Counted from the first letter of the stretch, positions 1 to 7,987 are shown. The stretch is 23,304 nucleotides of DNA from Halarchaeoplasma sp046498385 (GCA_046498385.1 JAWOAU010000022.1:1-23304), one strand, 5' to 3'. The notes: generated from the sequence alone by a model not told the origin. Made by a program: numbers and translations.

Positions 1-1383
1 GTCCTGTACCACTAGACCTATACCGTCTCCAGCGTTTATTGTGAAATCATCTCCGCCAAGCCAACCGTTATCGAAACCTTCAACATAGTAGAATTCTTCA
101 GTATATCCACGCGCAGTATAATCCCATTTCACTACACGGGTTATATATTGGTTTGCTCCGTCTCCGGTGTGACCTTCTATATGGATCACTATGTCACTCG
201 CGTTAAGCTGTCCATCGTTATTCATGTCGGGGAAGCTAGCAGGTATGGATACGTAATGTAAGCTGTAATCAGCATCATCCACAAAATTGTGTTCTACACA
301 GTACGCCATACTCGATTTATCAGCTTCGCCTGCACCATCTACATAGTAGAAGTTGTTTCCACCAAGGGCTCCTGTATGTGTGTAGGATGTTGCTGATACC
401 GTGGCAAGCGCTGTCCAATTACCAAGGGCTACATACTGGTTCGTCGAATAGTAAACATTGTACTCGGTTGCACCTACATCGTCCCAATGTACGATCAAAT
501 CGCCTGCGCCCTCGTCCTTTTCAACCCATATGCCAGTTACAGGTCCACTCTCATTAGAGATGATAAAATCATCTGCGCTGTTATCGGTATCTTGGCCCTT
601 CACTCCACGGACCAACCTTTCACCGACGCCGGGTGCGTTCGGATATTCGGGATGTATGGTGTTTTCCGGTGAAGTTATGGTTCCGTACTCGACCCTGTCC
701 ATGGCAACCCAACCGTTGTTCGCTATATCTGTTCCGGCGGCATTCCATGAAAGTATCAAGTGTCCACCTGCGGTCCCAAGTATATTATCAGCAGCTAAGT
801 CCACTGACAGTAGGTCACTTGAGATGTAGTTCGTATCTAAGACATCTAATGTTTCTGAGAATCCATCAACCTTCTCCAGCCTCCAATTTTCCAGAGTGAT
901 ACCTACGGGGTCATATATGACAATGTACTGATCACCAGCATCGCCGGGTTGTGGTACGAGTTCGTTGATCTTCACTGCGGTGCTGGGCTGTCCGTTGGTC
1001 TGAAAATTCAGGTCCCCGTTCGTACTTTCACCAGATTCAAATGTATCAGTCTCGTCGGCGATGTACACGTTTCCTATACCATCGTCTATCCTGTAAATTA
1101 TGGTCTCTCCATTCAGCCCGCCGGATTTGTAACCGTCTTCACTGGTATCGTCACCGGGAGTGAGGACTTGATAAGATCCATCTCCGTTGAAGGTATCCTC
1201 TGTAATGTATGCCGTTCCATTTATCCAGGCACTTACTGCATAACCGTCAGGAGACGGTCCCCCATCAATTCTTGCAATGCCGTATCTTTCATAGGGAAGA
1301 CTAGTTGCCATGACCGGCAATGACATCATCACTAATGCCGCGGCCATGAAAAGCGTTAGTCCCCACATAATTTTTTTATTCAT
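1..1383 (-). CDS. Exported surface protein with lamin-tail-like, Fn3-like and EF-hand-like regions (partial, C-terminus cut off)
   Basis: The frame is open from the ATG at 1383 to the window edge (461 codons, no stop), so the C-terminus lies outside. Residues 1-26 form a signal peptide: a short Lys-rich start, a hydrophobic core, and a probable cleavage after VMA. Residues about 136-270 look like a lamin-tail domain: a VKINEL start, a WRLEK strand, DRVEYG, and an RLVRG...DTDNSADDF close. An Fn3-like segment follows at about 285-345 (LIVHWDD, YNVYYS). Residues 386-397 read DMNNDGQLNASD, an EF-hand or dockerin-type calcium loop. The visible end (GGDDFTINAGDG) resembles repeats of archaeal surface proteins. 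A GGAGGA ribosome site 7 nt before the ATG supports this start. It is likely a secreted or cell-wall protein, possibly calcium-binding. Its substrate or partner is unknown. It is divergent from the propeller gene. Confidence 0.8.
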   Translation of the reverse strand, partial: MNKKIMWGLTLFMAAALVMMSLPVMATSLPYERYGIARIDGGPSPDGYAVSAWINGTAYITEDTFNGDGSYQVLTPGDDTSEDGYKSGGLNGETIIYRIDDGIGNVYIADETDTFESGESTNGDLNFQTNGQPSTAVKINELVPQPGDAGDQYIVIYDPVGITLENWRLEKVDGFSETLDVLDTNYISSDLLSVDLAADNILGTAGGHLILSWNAAGTDIANNGWVAMDRVEYGTITSPENTIHPEYPNAPGVGERLVRGVKGQDTDNSADDFIISNESGPVTGIWVEKDEGAGDLIVHWDDVGATEYNVYYSTNQYVALGNWTALATVSATSYTHTGALGGNNFYYVDGAGEADKSSMAYCVEHNFVDDADYSLHYVSIPASFPDMNNDGQLNASDIVIHIEGHTGDGANQYITRVVKWDYTARGYTEEFYYVEGFDNGWLGGDDFTINAGDGIGLVVQD

Positions 1384-1390
1384 TCGTTTA

Positions 1391-1396
1391 TCCTCC
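1391..1396 (-). promoter_or_regulatory. Shine-Dalgarno site of the lamin-tail protein gene
   Basis: GGAGGA on the minus strand, 7 nt before the ATG at 1383. It is the strongest ribosome site in the window and fixes the start codon. Confidence 0.75.
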
Positions 1397-1446
1397 ATAT
1401 TGTTTTTTTATCTCCAATATTATGTTAGCAGGAAAGAGTTGTTGAT

Positions 1447-1460
1447 GTTTATTTAAACTT
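1447..1460 (-). promoter_or_regulatory. Probable TATA box for the lamin-tail protein gene
   Basis: AAGTTTAAATAAAC on the minus strand. Transcription starting about 25 bp downstream would give a leader of about 45 nt that carries the GGAGGA site. Confidence 0.5.
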
Positions 1461-1488
1461 TATGACACGGGGATTGAATTACTTGACG

Positions 1489-1500
1489 AAAAATACTTAT
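1489..1500 (+). promoter_or_regulatory. Probable TATA box for the propeller protein gene
   Basis: AAAAATACTTAT, centred about 29 bp before the ATG at 1524. This spacing predicts a leaderless or nearly leaderless transcript. Confidence 0.55.
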
Positions 1501-1523
1501 CCCGCCGCCTCACTTTGAAGTCG

Positions 1524-3380
1524 ATGGCAAATCTAAGAAAAAAGGCATTGGTAGCTGTGCTGACTTTCACCGTACTGCTGTCCGCGTCTGCGGTCGCATC
1601 GCATCACAGTACAGAGGGGGATCATAGGTCATTTGAGTCCTTTAACCTCAGTGACGATTCCAGTTGGCAGATGCACCCGGCAGTATGGGGTGATCTGGTT
1701 GTGTGGGAGGATTACAGGGACGACCCTCTCGGTGGATGGGCTAGCCCGGGAAACCGTAATTCAAACATTTATCTTTACAACATGAGTTCGAAGGAATCCT
1801 TAAGGCTGACACAGAATGATTCATCCCAGGTAAACCCGGATATCTGGGAAAACTACGTAGTTTGGGAGGATTACCGTAACGGTGCCCCGGATATATATAT
1901 GCTGGACCTTAACAACATGGTGGCAGGTCCCAAGCGGCTAACTCCTGACAAAGCTCAGCAAAATCCCCGTATCCATGGGGGTAGGGTTGTATGGGAGGAC
2001 TATCGGGATCACGACTACGGAGATATTTATATGTACGATATCGAAACAAGTACAGAGAACCCGATATCAACCGAGATAGCTATCCAAAGAGAGCCTGATA
2101 TTTATGAAGATAAAATCGTATGGATGGACTACCGAAACTTTCAGGCAGGGATCTACGACAGTATGGTGGCCGACATATTCATGTATGATATAAGCAGAGG
2201 TATCGAGATGGCCGTGGTGGAAGAGGAGATACATCAGAGGCAGCCCAGTATATATCGGGAAACGGTTGTATGGACTGAATATTACGACGGCAGAAACAAC
2301 ATATGTACGATGGTAATGGGAGAGCAGAAGCGGATCATATCTGATGAGATCTCAAGCGAGGAGAGGCCGATGATATACGGCGGCCGGATGGTATTCTATG
2401 AGAGATACTACGACGAAGAGGGCGTTCATCTTTATGGCTCAATTTACATGTACGACATAATCGAGGAAACCAAGCATCTCGTGGCCCGGGTGGAACTTGA
2501 CCATGGGGACCCGCCTTCAGTAACTTACGCAAGGAACCCTGTGATATACCGTAATAATATAATCTGGGAAGAAAGGCATCCTTCAAATCATCCCAAACTC
2601 GACAGTCAATATGATATTTATCACCACTCTTTGGACAGCGAATCTCCGGAGATAATCTGGGGCCGTATGGAATCTCATACCGGTGAGCAGGGCACCTCTC
2701 TGAACGTTACCTTGGAGGACGGAACATACGTAACCGTTTCTTGCCAGGTATCGGACAAGGACGGGGACCTGGAATGGGTGTATCTTTACAGTGACGACCT
2801 TGGGATCGACAAATTGGACCTTGAAAGAGAAGCTTATCAGTACTTCAACGTTGACATACCCGTCCTGGAGAAAGGTGAGTCACAGATAACCGTGGTAGCG
2901 GTAGATCAGGAAGGTAATGAGGCGTTCTTCCATGATTTAATATTGAACGTACTTACTCCCGCCCCTGAGATCAGGGTTGTGGGTGTTGGAACATCCACAG
3001 ACGACCTGGACTCCCAATTTCATTTTGTACTTGAAGAGGGAAACATACTTTATTTTGAAGCAGAGATCCATGGAGATGTGGAAAGCGTTCGCCTTTTCGT
3101 GGAGGACTATCTCCCCGAAGGTGCCGAAATGGCCCAGGAAAACGGCCTCTATTATTTTACTTTGGAATATGAGGATACCATGGACGCGGGCAACAAAACT
3201 GCATACATAGAAGTCACGGGAGAATGGACCACCGTCACGAGCCATGATATGATCATCACCGCAGTCGAGCCAGATGAGACTACGGATAACGGCAGATTCG
3301 TGTTCTATATTTCACTGCTGATCATAGTGGTGATTTTAGTACTGGTCGTGCTGGTGATGAAGTTCAAGGGAATTCTATAG
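1524..3380 (+). CDS. Exported seven-bladed beta-propeller protein with C-terminal membrane anchor
   Basis: This 618-residue protein has a signal peptide (about residues 1-27, ending SAVASH). Seven repeats of a P-x-I-x4-(V/I)-V-W-E-D-Y-R motif follow, at about residues 51, 104, 147, 190, 240, 281 and 338, each usually followed by a DIYMYD-type strand. This is the pattern of TolB/WD40-like seven-bladed propellers. Residues about 380-585 look like two Ig-like beta domains. Residues about 592-612 are one transmembrane helix with a short basic tail (KFKGIL), so the protein is anchored with the propeller outside. The ATG at 1524 is preferred over the TTG at 1515 because it starts a clean signal peptide and lies at leaderless distance from the TATA box. 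The ligand is unknown. Adhesion, periplasmic-like binding or a scaffold role are all possible. Confidence 0.8.
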   Translation: MANLRKKALVAVLTFTVLLSASAVASHHSTEGDHRSFESFNLSDDSSWQMHPAVWGDLVVWEDYRDDPLGGWASPGNRNSNIYLYNMSSKESLRLTQNDSSQVNPDIWENYVVWEDYRNGAPDIYMLDLNNMVAGPKRLTPDKAQQNPRIHGGRVVWEDYRDHDYGDIYMYDIETSTENPISTEIAIQREPDIYEDKIVWMDYRNFQAGIYDSMVADIFMYDISRGIEMAVVEEEIHQRQPSIYRETVVWTEYYDGRNNICTMVMGEQKRIISDEISSEERPMIYGGRMVFYERYYDEEGVHLYGSIYMYDIIEETKHLVARVELDHGDPPSVTYARNPVIYRNNIIWEERHPSNHPKLDSQYDIYHHSLDSESPEIIWGRMESHTGEQGTSLNVTLEDGTYVTVSCQVSDKDGDLEWVYLYSDDLGIDKLDLEREAYQYFNVDIPVLEKGESQITVVAVDQEGNEAFFHDLILNVLTPAPEIRVVGVGTSTDDLDSQFHFVLEEGNILYFEAEIHGDVESVRLFVEDYLPEGAEMAQENGLYYFTLEYEDTMDAGNKTAYIEVTGEWTTVTSHDMIITAVEPDETTDNGRFVFYISLLIIVVILVLVVLVMKFKGIL

Positions 3381-3440
3381 GACAAAGAATTATCGGTTAT
3401 GATGTATCGAAACTCCGCCAAAAACCTGCAACTCAAAAAC

Positions 3441-3450
3441 ATTAAATAAC
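3441..3450 (+). promoter_or_regulatory. Probable TATA box of topA
   Basis: ATTAAATAAC, centred about 29 bp before the ATG at 3474. No ribosome site lies between them, so the mRNA is probably leaderless. Confidence 0.5.
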
Positions 3451-3473
3451 AATACCCTCGTAGAACGCGAACG

Positions 3474-5738
3474 ATGAGAAATCTTGTTATATGTGAAAAG
3501 AACAACGCCGCATCGAGGATCGCTTATCTATTATCCAACGGTGACCCCGATAGAAAGTACTACTTCAAGCTTCCTTACTTTGAGTTCAAGCGTGAAAATG
3601 ATAATTATACTGTCATGGGTTTGAGGGGGCATATAGTGGAATATGATTATCCAAAGGAGTACAACAATTGGAGCAAGGTGGACGAAGAAGATTTGATACC
3701 GGTAGAACCTAAAAAGGAGGTCACGGCTTCCAGAATAGTCTCCCTGCTAAAGAAAAAGGTAGAGGACGCCGATAGGATCATCGTTGCCACGGACTACGAC
3801 CGTGAGGGTGAACTTATCGGGCTTGAAGCCGTAAGAATTTTGCAGGAAAAAGAGCCCGATATCGAAGTAAAGAGGGCCACATTCAGTTCGCTTTCAAAAT
3901 CTGAGATAGAAAACGCTTTTTCCTCCCTTAAAGAGCTGGACGTTAACCTTGCGGAATCTGCGGAATCCCGGCAGATAATAGATCTAGCATGGGGGGCCGT
4001 ACTCACAAGATTTCTCTCAAAGACATCCGGACAGTATGGAAAGAACTTCATCTCCGCAGGGAGAGTACAGAGCCCTACGTTAGCTTTGATAGTAGATCGA
4101 GATGAGGAGATCGAGAATTTCGAACCCGAAGCATACTGGCTGGTCGACGCACTATTGGAAAAGGATTTTGAATTCAAGGCACGTCACCAAGAGGGAAGGA
4201 TATGGGAGGCCGAAAAGGCGGAAAGCCTTTTTGAAAAATTGGAAGATACGGAATTCGCTACTGTTCTGTCCTTTGAAGAAAAGGAAAAGAAATTATGGCC
4301 ACTCCCCCCTTTTAACACCACCCAGTTCATCTCAGATGCAACAAAACTTGACATGACCCCTGCCCAGGCAATGAAGACTGCCGAAAATCTTTATACCGCC
4401 GGATGGATATCGTACCCTAGGACGGAGAATACGGTCTACCCCTCCAGCCTGCACTTAAGAAGTCATCTAGAAAAACTGAAGTCTTCTGGATTATCAAAAG
4501 AAGTTGAGGAAATACTTCAACAGAAAAAAATAAGGGCTACCAGAGGCAAGAAAAAGACAACGGACCATCCTCCGATATATCCAATAAAAGCCGCCACCAA
4601 AGGTCAACTCAAGGGACGAGACTGGAAGATATACGAGCTGATATTAAGGCGTTTCCTGGTGACCGTGGCACCGGCTGGAAAAGCAGTTACCAGAAACGTA
4701 GAGTTCGACATAAAAGACGAGTTATTTGAATCCAAGGGATACGAAGTTGTAAACCCGGGATGGATGAAGTACTATCCCTATTTTAAACCCAAGGAAAATA
4801 AGGTGCCGGAGCTCTCGGAAAAAGAACAAGTAAAGGTCAATGATATAACCCTTACAGAGGATGAGACAAGGCCTCCAAACAGGTTCTCACAGGGTTCCTT
4901 GATAAGGGAGATGGAGAAACTCGGACTGGGTACTAAAAGTACACGACATCAGATAATACAGAAGCTCTACAATCGGGGCTTCGTTACCGGCAAGGTACCT
5001 CGTTCGACTTTATCCGGTAAATCGGTGATCAAGACTCTAGAGGCTCATGCGGATACCGTAGCCAAGCCCGAGATGACGAAGACCCTTGAAGAGGACATGG
5101 AAAAGATAGCGGAGAGCGATCTGAAGAAAGAAGATGTTGTGGAAGAATCCAGGGACATGTTGGAATCCGTAATCCAGTCTTTAAAAAAGGATAAAAAGGA
5201 GATACGGAGCGAACTAAGGGATTCGTTGGTAGATCAAAAATCCGTCGGCGAATGCCCTGAGTGTGGCGGCACGTTGGTGGTCCGTAAAGGAAAAAAGGGA
5301 AGGTTCGTGGGATGCACCAACTATCCTAAGTGTAAAAATACCTATCAGATACCCCGTTCCGGCTCCGTGAAACCCGGTAACAAGAAATGCCCTGAGTGTG
5401 GGGCACCGATTGTTAAGGTATATCACCGTGGAGATATGGAGGAATTGTGCGTAGACCTGAACTGCAAGTACTCTAAGGATAAACGGTTCAGAGGAAAGTG
5501 CCCGGACTGTGGTGGAGATATAACGGAGATGCGCTCTTATCGGGGAAAACGTTTTCTCGGCTGTTCCAACTACCCTGAGTGCAAAAGGACCTATCCCCTG
5601 CCTCAGAAAGGAAATGTGCTCTATGAGGGAGATAAGTGTGAAGAATGCGGGGCCCCTAAGATGAAGATAATATATAAAGGTAGGAAACCGTGGGAACTGT
5701 GTCCCAACATGGAATGCCCATCCAGAGAAAAAGACTAA
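3474..5738 (+). CDS. topA: DNA topoisomerase I (type IA), archaeal
   Basis: This 754-residue protein relaxes negative supercoils by cutting one DNA strand through a tyrosine. The TOPRIM domain is at the N-terminus (VICEKNNAASRIA near the start), with the metal-binding acidic pair D107/D109 in TDYDREGEL. The active-site tyrosine is Y314 in SYPRTEN. NRFSQGSLIREMEKLGLGTK, conserved in type IA enzymes, is also present. The C-terminus carries four cysteine clusters starting near C594, C639, C676 and C722. The first and third are canonical topoisomerase zinc ribbons (CPECGG...GCTNYPKC type), and the second and fourth are CxxCGAP variants. The length is normal for archaeal topoisomerase I plus a large zinc-ribbon tail. 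There is no helicase domain, so it is not reverse gyrase. Its 3' end overlaps the L40e gene on the other strand by 4 bp. Confidence 0.95.
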   Translation: MRNLVICEKNNAASRIAYLLSNGDPDRKYYFKLPYFEFKRENDNYTVMGLRGHIVEYDYPKEYNNWSKVDEEDLIPVEPKKEVTASRIVSLLKKKVEDADRIIVATDYDREGELIGLEAVRILQEKEPDIEVKRATFSSLSKSEIENAFSSLKELDVNLAESAESRQIIDLAWGAVLTRFLSKTSGQYGKNFISAGRVQSPTLALIVDRDEEIENFEPEAYWLVDALLEKDFEFKARHQEGRIWEAEKAESLFEKLEDTEFATVLSFEEKEKKLWPLPPFNTTQFISDATKLDMTPAQAMKTAENLYTAGWISYPRTENTVYPSSLHLRSHLEKLKSSGLSKEVEEILQQKKIRATRGKKKTTDHPPIYPIKAATKGQLKGRDWKIYELILRRFLVTVAPAGKAVTRNVEFDIKDELFESKGYEVVNPGWMKYYPYFKPKENKVPELSEKEQVKVNDITLTEDETRPPNRFSQGSLIREMEKLGLGTKSTRHQIIQKLYNRGFVTGKVPRSTLSGKSVIKTLEAHADTVAKPEMTKTLEEDMEKIAESDLKKEDVVEESRDMLESVIQSLKKDKKEIRSELRDSLVDQKSVGECPECGGTLVVRKGKKGRFVGCTNYPKCKNTYQIPRSGSVKPGNKKCPECGAPIVKVYHRGDMEELCVDLNCKYSKDKRFRGKCPDCGGDITEMRSYRGKRFLGCSNYPECKRTYPLPQKGNVLYEGDKCEECGAPKMKIIYKGRKPWELCPNMECPSREKD

Positions 5739-5884
5739 AGTCTTCGGCTCTCTTTAGCTTTCATCCGTAATTGTTTGCTGCCGCAGCGGCGGCACTGTTT
5801 TGACCTTATCGGATTGTTTGCCGAGCAATGCATACATATTTTTTTGTTAAGTAACCTTTTTTCTGCTTCAGGAAATCTAGCCAT
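5735..5884 (-). CDS. rpl40e: 50S ribosomal protein L40e
   Basis: This 49-residue protein starts MARFPEAEKRLLNKKICMHC. It has one zinc-finger set, C-x2-C at residues 17 and 20 and C-x2-C at residues 31 and 34, followed by a basic tail (KAKESRRL). Start, cysteine spacing and length match archaeal L40e, a small zinc-binding protein of the large ribosomal subunit. The ATG at 5884 has a Shine-Dalgarno-like AAGGTG 6 nt upstream (minus strand of 5891-5896) and a TATA box further up. The stop codon TAG at 5735-5737 lies inside the end of topA, so the two genes are convergent and overlap by 4 bp. The gene is easily missed because of its size. Confidence 0.93.
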   Translation of the reverse strand: MARFPEAEKRLLNKKICMHCSANNPIRSKQCRRCGSKQLRMKAKESRRL

Positions 5885-5890
5885 CAGTAA

Positions 5891-5896
5891 CACCTT
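5891..5896 (-). promoter_or_regulatory. Shine-Dalgarno site of L40e
   Basis: AAGGTG on the minus strand, 6 nt before the L40e ATG. It indicates a leadered mRNA, unlike the neighbouring topA and rpiA. Confidence 0.5.
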
Positions 5897-5924
5897 AACT
5901 TACAGTGTTTCGACGAACCACTCG

Positions 5925-5936
5925 TTATATATAAAT
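5925..5936 (-). promoter_or_regulatory. Probable TATA box of L40e
   Basis: ATTTATATATAA on the minus strand, 42-52 bp before the ATG at 5884, which allows a leader of about 20 nt. The core is nearly symmetric, so direction is set by the gene, not the box. Confidence 0.5.
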
Positions 5937-5950
5937 TCTTCCTTGAGCAA

Positions 5951-5964
5951 TTCAGAATTCTGAA
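5951..5964. promoter_or_regulatory. Perfect 14-bp palindrome between the L40e and rpiA promoters (possible operator)
   Basis: TTCAGAATTCTGAA is its own reverse complement. It ends 6 bp before the rpiA TATA box, where archaeal BRE or activator sites lie, and is also 14 bp upstream of the L40e TATA box. A dimeric regulator could bind here. This is inference from position and symmetry only. Confidence 0.35.
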
Positions 5965-5970
5965 GAGAAG

Positions 5971-5980
5971 ATAATATATA
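5971..5980 (+). promoter_or_regulatory. Probable TATA box of rpiA
   Basis: ATAATATATA, centred about 27 bp before the ATG at 6003. No ribosome site lies between them, so rpiA is predicted to be leaderless. Confidence 0.6.
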
Positions 5981-6002
5981 CCTCTAATCCTATTCCTATC
6001 CG

Positions 6003-6680
6003 ATGTTGGTTGAGAAAAGAAACGCAGGATTGAGGGCTGTTGAATATGTGGAGGATGGCATGGTCGTGGGGCTCGGTACAGGATCCACTACTAAGCATGC
6101 CATCGACGCCCTTGCGGATAGGATACGAGACGAGGGACTTGAGATAGTAGGTATCCCCACCTCGATTTCTACAGAAGAGCAGGCGATGGAACTCAATATC
6201 CCCCTAAGTACTCTTGAAGAACACGAAGTTATCGACCTTACTATAGATGGAGCCGATGAAGTCGACCCAAACATGAATTTGATAAAAGGGGGAGGCGGTG
6301 CGCTTTTAAGAGAAAAGTTGATTGCTTTGAATTCAAAATCAGTTATAATCATTGTCGACCGCTCAAAGTTAGTTGATCAATTAGGTTTGAATTTTCATCT
6401 TCCGGTGGAAGTACTACCATACTGTCCTAATACTACCATGAGAATGCTGGAAGAACTTGATTGCGGTTCTAACCTCAGAATGCACAATTCATCGGTGTTC
6501 AAGACCGATAACTATAACTACATAATAGATTGCAATTTCCGGGGCATAGACAGACCTGGAATTCTATCTACCAAACTTAACAAAATACCTACAGTCGTGG
6601 AAAATGGTTTGTTTGTGAACGTTGCGGATAAAGTTATTGTAGGAAAAAAAGAAGAAGTTGAGGAATGGGTTATAGAGTAG
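6003..6680 (+). CDS. rpiA: Ribose-5-phosphate isomerase A
   Basis: This 225-residue enzyme interconverts ribose 5-phosphate and ribulose 5-phosphate, supplying pentose for nucleotides. Family motifs are all present: GLGTGSTT at about residues 22-29 (phosphate loop), DGADEVD starting at D82, and KGGGGALLREK starting at K95 with the catalytic acidic and lysine residues. Length is normal for RpiA (about 220-230). The gene has its own leaderless-type promoter. Its 3' end overlaps the convergent HTH regulator gene by 11 bp. In archaea pentoses usually come from the reverse ribulose monophosphate route or non-oxidative pentose pathway; which is used here cannot be told from the window. Confidence 0.95.
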   Translation: MLVEKRNAGLRAVEYVEDGMVVGLGTGSTTKHAIDALADRIRDEGLEIVGIPTSISTEEQAMELNIPLSTLEEHEVIDLTIDGADEVDPNMNLIKGGGGALLREKLIALNSKSVIIIVDRSKLVDQLGLNFHLPVEVLPYCPNTTMRMLEELDCGSNLRMHNSSVFKTDNYNYIIDCNFRGIDRPGILSTKLNKIPTVVENGLFVNVADKVIVGKKEEVEEWVIE

Positions 6681-7029
6681 AAGTCAACTTCTTTAACTTC
6701 TTCAAGTTGTCCTGGATATCTTTAACCTTACCCTTCTCCTTTTCTTCTATCTCGGCGATTATATCGTCTATTGGCTTTTTCAAGCTGTATCCGTGAACCG
6801 GCCTACCTTTTCCTTCCTTTTTGATGTCCCGCTTATCTATCCAACCCGTGCTTCTTAGTTTGTTGGTTGCGATGGATACCTCTGGCTGCCGCAATCGTGT
6901 ATTATCCTCAATGTTCCTACTAGTTGTTTCTTCTCTTCCTGCTATAAATGCAAATGCCCTTGCTATGTTTTTTTGTATTCCAGTCTTCATTAGCAGCTCA
7001 ACAAATCTGTCTTCCTTTTTCTTATCCAT
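6670..7029 (-). CDS. Small winged-helix transcriptional regulator (COG4738-like)
   Basis: This 119-residue protein has an HTH core (SRNIEDNTRLRQPEVSIATN, about residues 37-56), then a wing with GKGRPVHGYSL, and a charged, coiled-coil-like C-terminal helix. The layout fits the archaeal predicted regulators of the COG4738/ArsR-like type; the assignment is from memory of the family pattern. The frame is open upstream to 7338, but the ATG at 7029 is the right start: it has GAGGTG 6 nt before it, the homologous part begins here, and the upstream residues look random and run into the divergent uspA gene. It probably binds DNA as a dimer. Lying head-to-head with the stress-protein/permease operon, it is a candidate regulator of that operon and of itself. 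Confidence 0.8.
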   Translation of the reverse strand: MDKKKEDRFVELLMKTGIQKNIARAFAFIAGREETTSRNIEDNTRLRQPEVSIATNKLRSTGWIDKRDIKKEGKGRPVHGYSLKKPIDDIIAEIEEKEKGKVKDIQDNLKKLKKLTSTL

Positions 7030-7035
7030 TTTATA

Positions 7036-7041
7036 CACCTC
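7036..7041 (-). promoter_or_regulatory. Shine-Dalgarno site of the HTH regulator
   Basis: GAGGTG on the minus strand, 6 nt before the ATG at 7029. It decides this start over the long upstream open frame. Confidence 0.65.
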
Positions 7042-7064
7042 ATATTCAAATATACTTTGGCGCC

Positions 7065-7074
7065 CATATATTGT
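7065..7074 (-). promoter_or_regulatory. Probable TATA box of the HTH regulator
   Basis: The AT-rich CAATATATGG (minus strand) lies about 25 bp before the ribosome site, giving a short leader that includes GAGGTG. A second AT-rich stretch at 7046-7056 is an alternative but would leave the ribosome site outside the mRNA. Confidence 0.35.
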
Positions 7075-7140
7075 AACACAAATACTAGTGCTTCCCTTTA
7101 TATTTTTGGGAGAATTTCTAAATGTCAAAGCTGGTAGAAA

Positions 7141-7150
7141 TAAGTATATA
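7141..7150 (+). promoter_or_regulatory. Probable TATA box of the stress-protein/permease operon
   Basis: TAAGTATATA, centred about 34 bp before the ATG at 7180, predicting a leader of under 12 nt. It shares the 150-bp divergent region with the HTH gene. Confidence 0.5.
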
Positions 7151-7179
7151 CCTCCGGAACACTTGTTAGACTGATATCC

Positions 7180-7986
7180 ATGTTCGAGAGGATCCTCATA
7201 GCAACGGACAATTCGCCTCTGATGAAAAATGCGATGGTGTATACTGGTAAAGCTTTTCCGTATGCGGATTATCACCTTATAAACGTGATAAATACCAGTG
7301 ACGGAAGCATACCTAATACCCCAATGGTACAAAGGCATTTGAAAGAAATTTCAACCGATGCGCTTCGGAAAGGTAAAAAAATACTAGAGAACATAGGAGT
7401 CGAGAATGTAAAACTAGCCATGCCATCTGGTACGCCTTCTAAACAAATCATGAAATATACTACAAAAAACAAAATCGATTTGATGGTCATGGCCACCCAT
7501 TCTAAAACAGGGGCACAGAAGGTGCATATTGGCGAAACAACATTAAGTTGTTTGGAGTTTACACACATCCCATCTCTGGTATTTGCCTGTAATTGCAAAC
7601 CACGGATCCCAAAGAAAATATTCAACCCGACAACCTTCAGTACCTATTCCGTATACGCAACCATATGTGCTTTGGAATTGGCGGCATACTTCGGTGCGAG
7701 TTTAACGGTTTATTATATCGGTAAAGAAGAACCTGGAGCTGCGGAAAGGAGAATAAAAAGGAAAGCGTTGGAAGAGGGAGTTCCATATACTCTAATAGAC
7801 GCAAAAAGTCCCTCTGATGAAGATATACTAAAACAAACAAAAAAATATGACTTTATGGTAGGCAGCAGAGGTCGGAAGGGCATATTATACAAGTTAAGAT
7901 ACATCTTCCCCACATTGGCACTGAGCAGCCTTGAAAAGGAGCTAATAGCTGAAACGGAGATACCATTTCTGATGGTAGGGGACTGA
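7180..7986 (+). CDS. Tandem universal stress protein (two UspA domains)
   Basis: This 268-residue protein starts with the UspA signature FERILIATDNS. Domain 1 covers about residues 1-135 and domain 2 about 145-268 in the same fold order. The nucleotide-binding motif of ATP-binding UspA proteins is G-x2-G-x9-G-(S/T). In domain 1 it reads ATHS-x9-GE, so the glycines and the last Ser/Thr are altered. In domain 2 GSRG is kept but the distal glycine is missing. ATP binding is therefore doubtful in both. The gene ends one base before the permease start codon, so the two are one operon. USP domains next to or fused with ion transporters are a known theme, and a regulatory subunit for the permease is the likeliest role. 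Confidence 0.85.
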   Translation: MFERILIATDNSPLMKNAMVYTGKAFPYADYHLINVINTSDGSIPNTPMVQRHLKEISTDALRKGKKILENIGVENVKLAMPSGTPSKQIMKYTTKNKIDLMVMATHSKTGAQKVHIGETTLSCLEFTHIPSLVFACNCKPRIPKKIFNPTTFSTYSVYATICALELAAYFGASLTVYYIGKEEPGAAERRIKRKALEEGVPYTLIDAKSPSDEDILKQTKKYDFMVGSRGRKGILYKLRYIFPTLALSSLEKELIAETEIPFLMVGD

Positions 7987-7987
7987 C

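Noticed and set aside
949..1323. 124-codon plus-strand frame in the first gene
   Set aside because: The minus strand carries a clean 461-codon frame with signal peptide and lamin-tail motifs; the plus frame has no recognisable features.
7030..7338. N-terminal extension of the HTH regulator
   Set aside because: The extension is not family-like, overlaps the divergent uspA gene and promoter, and a good ribosome site precedes the ATG at 7029.
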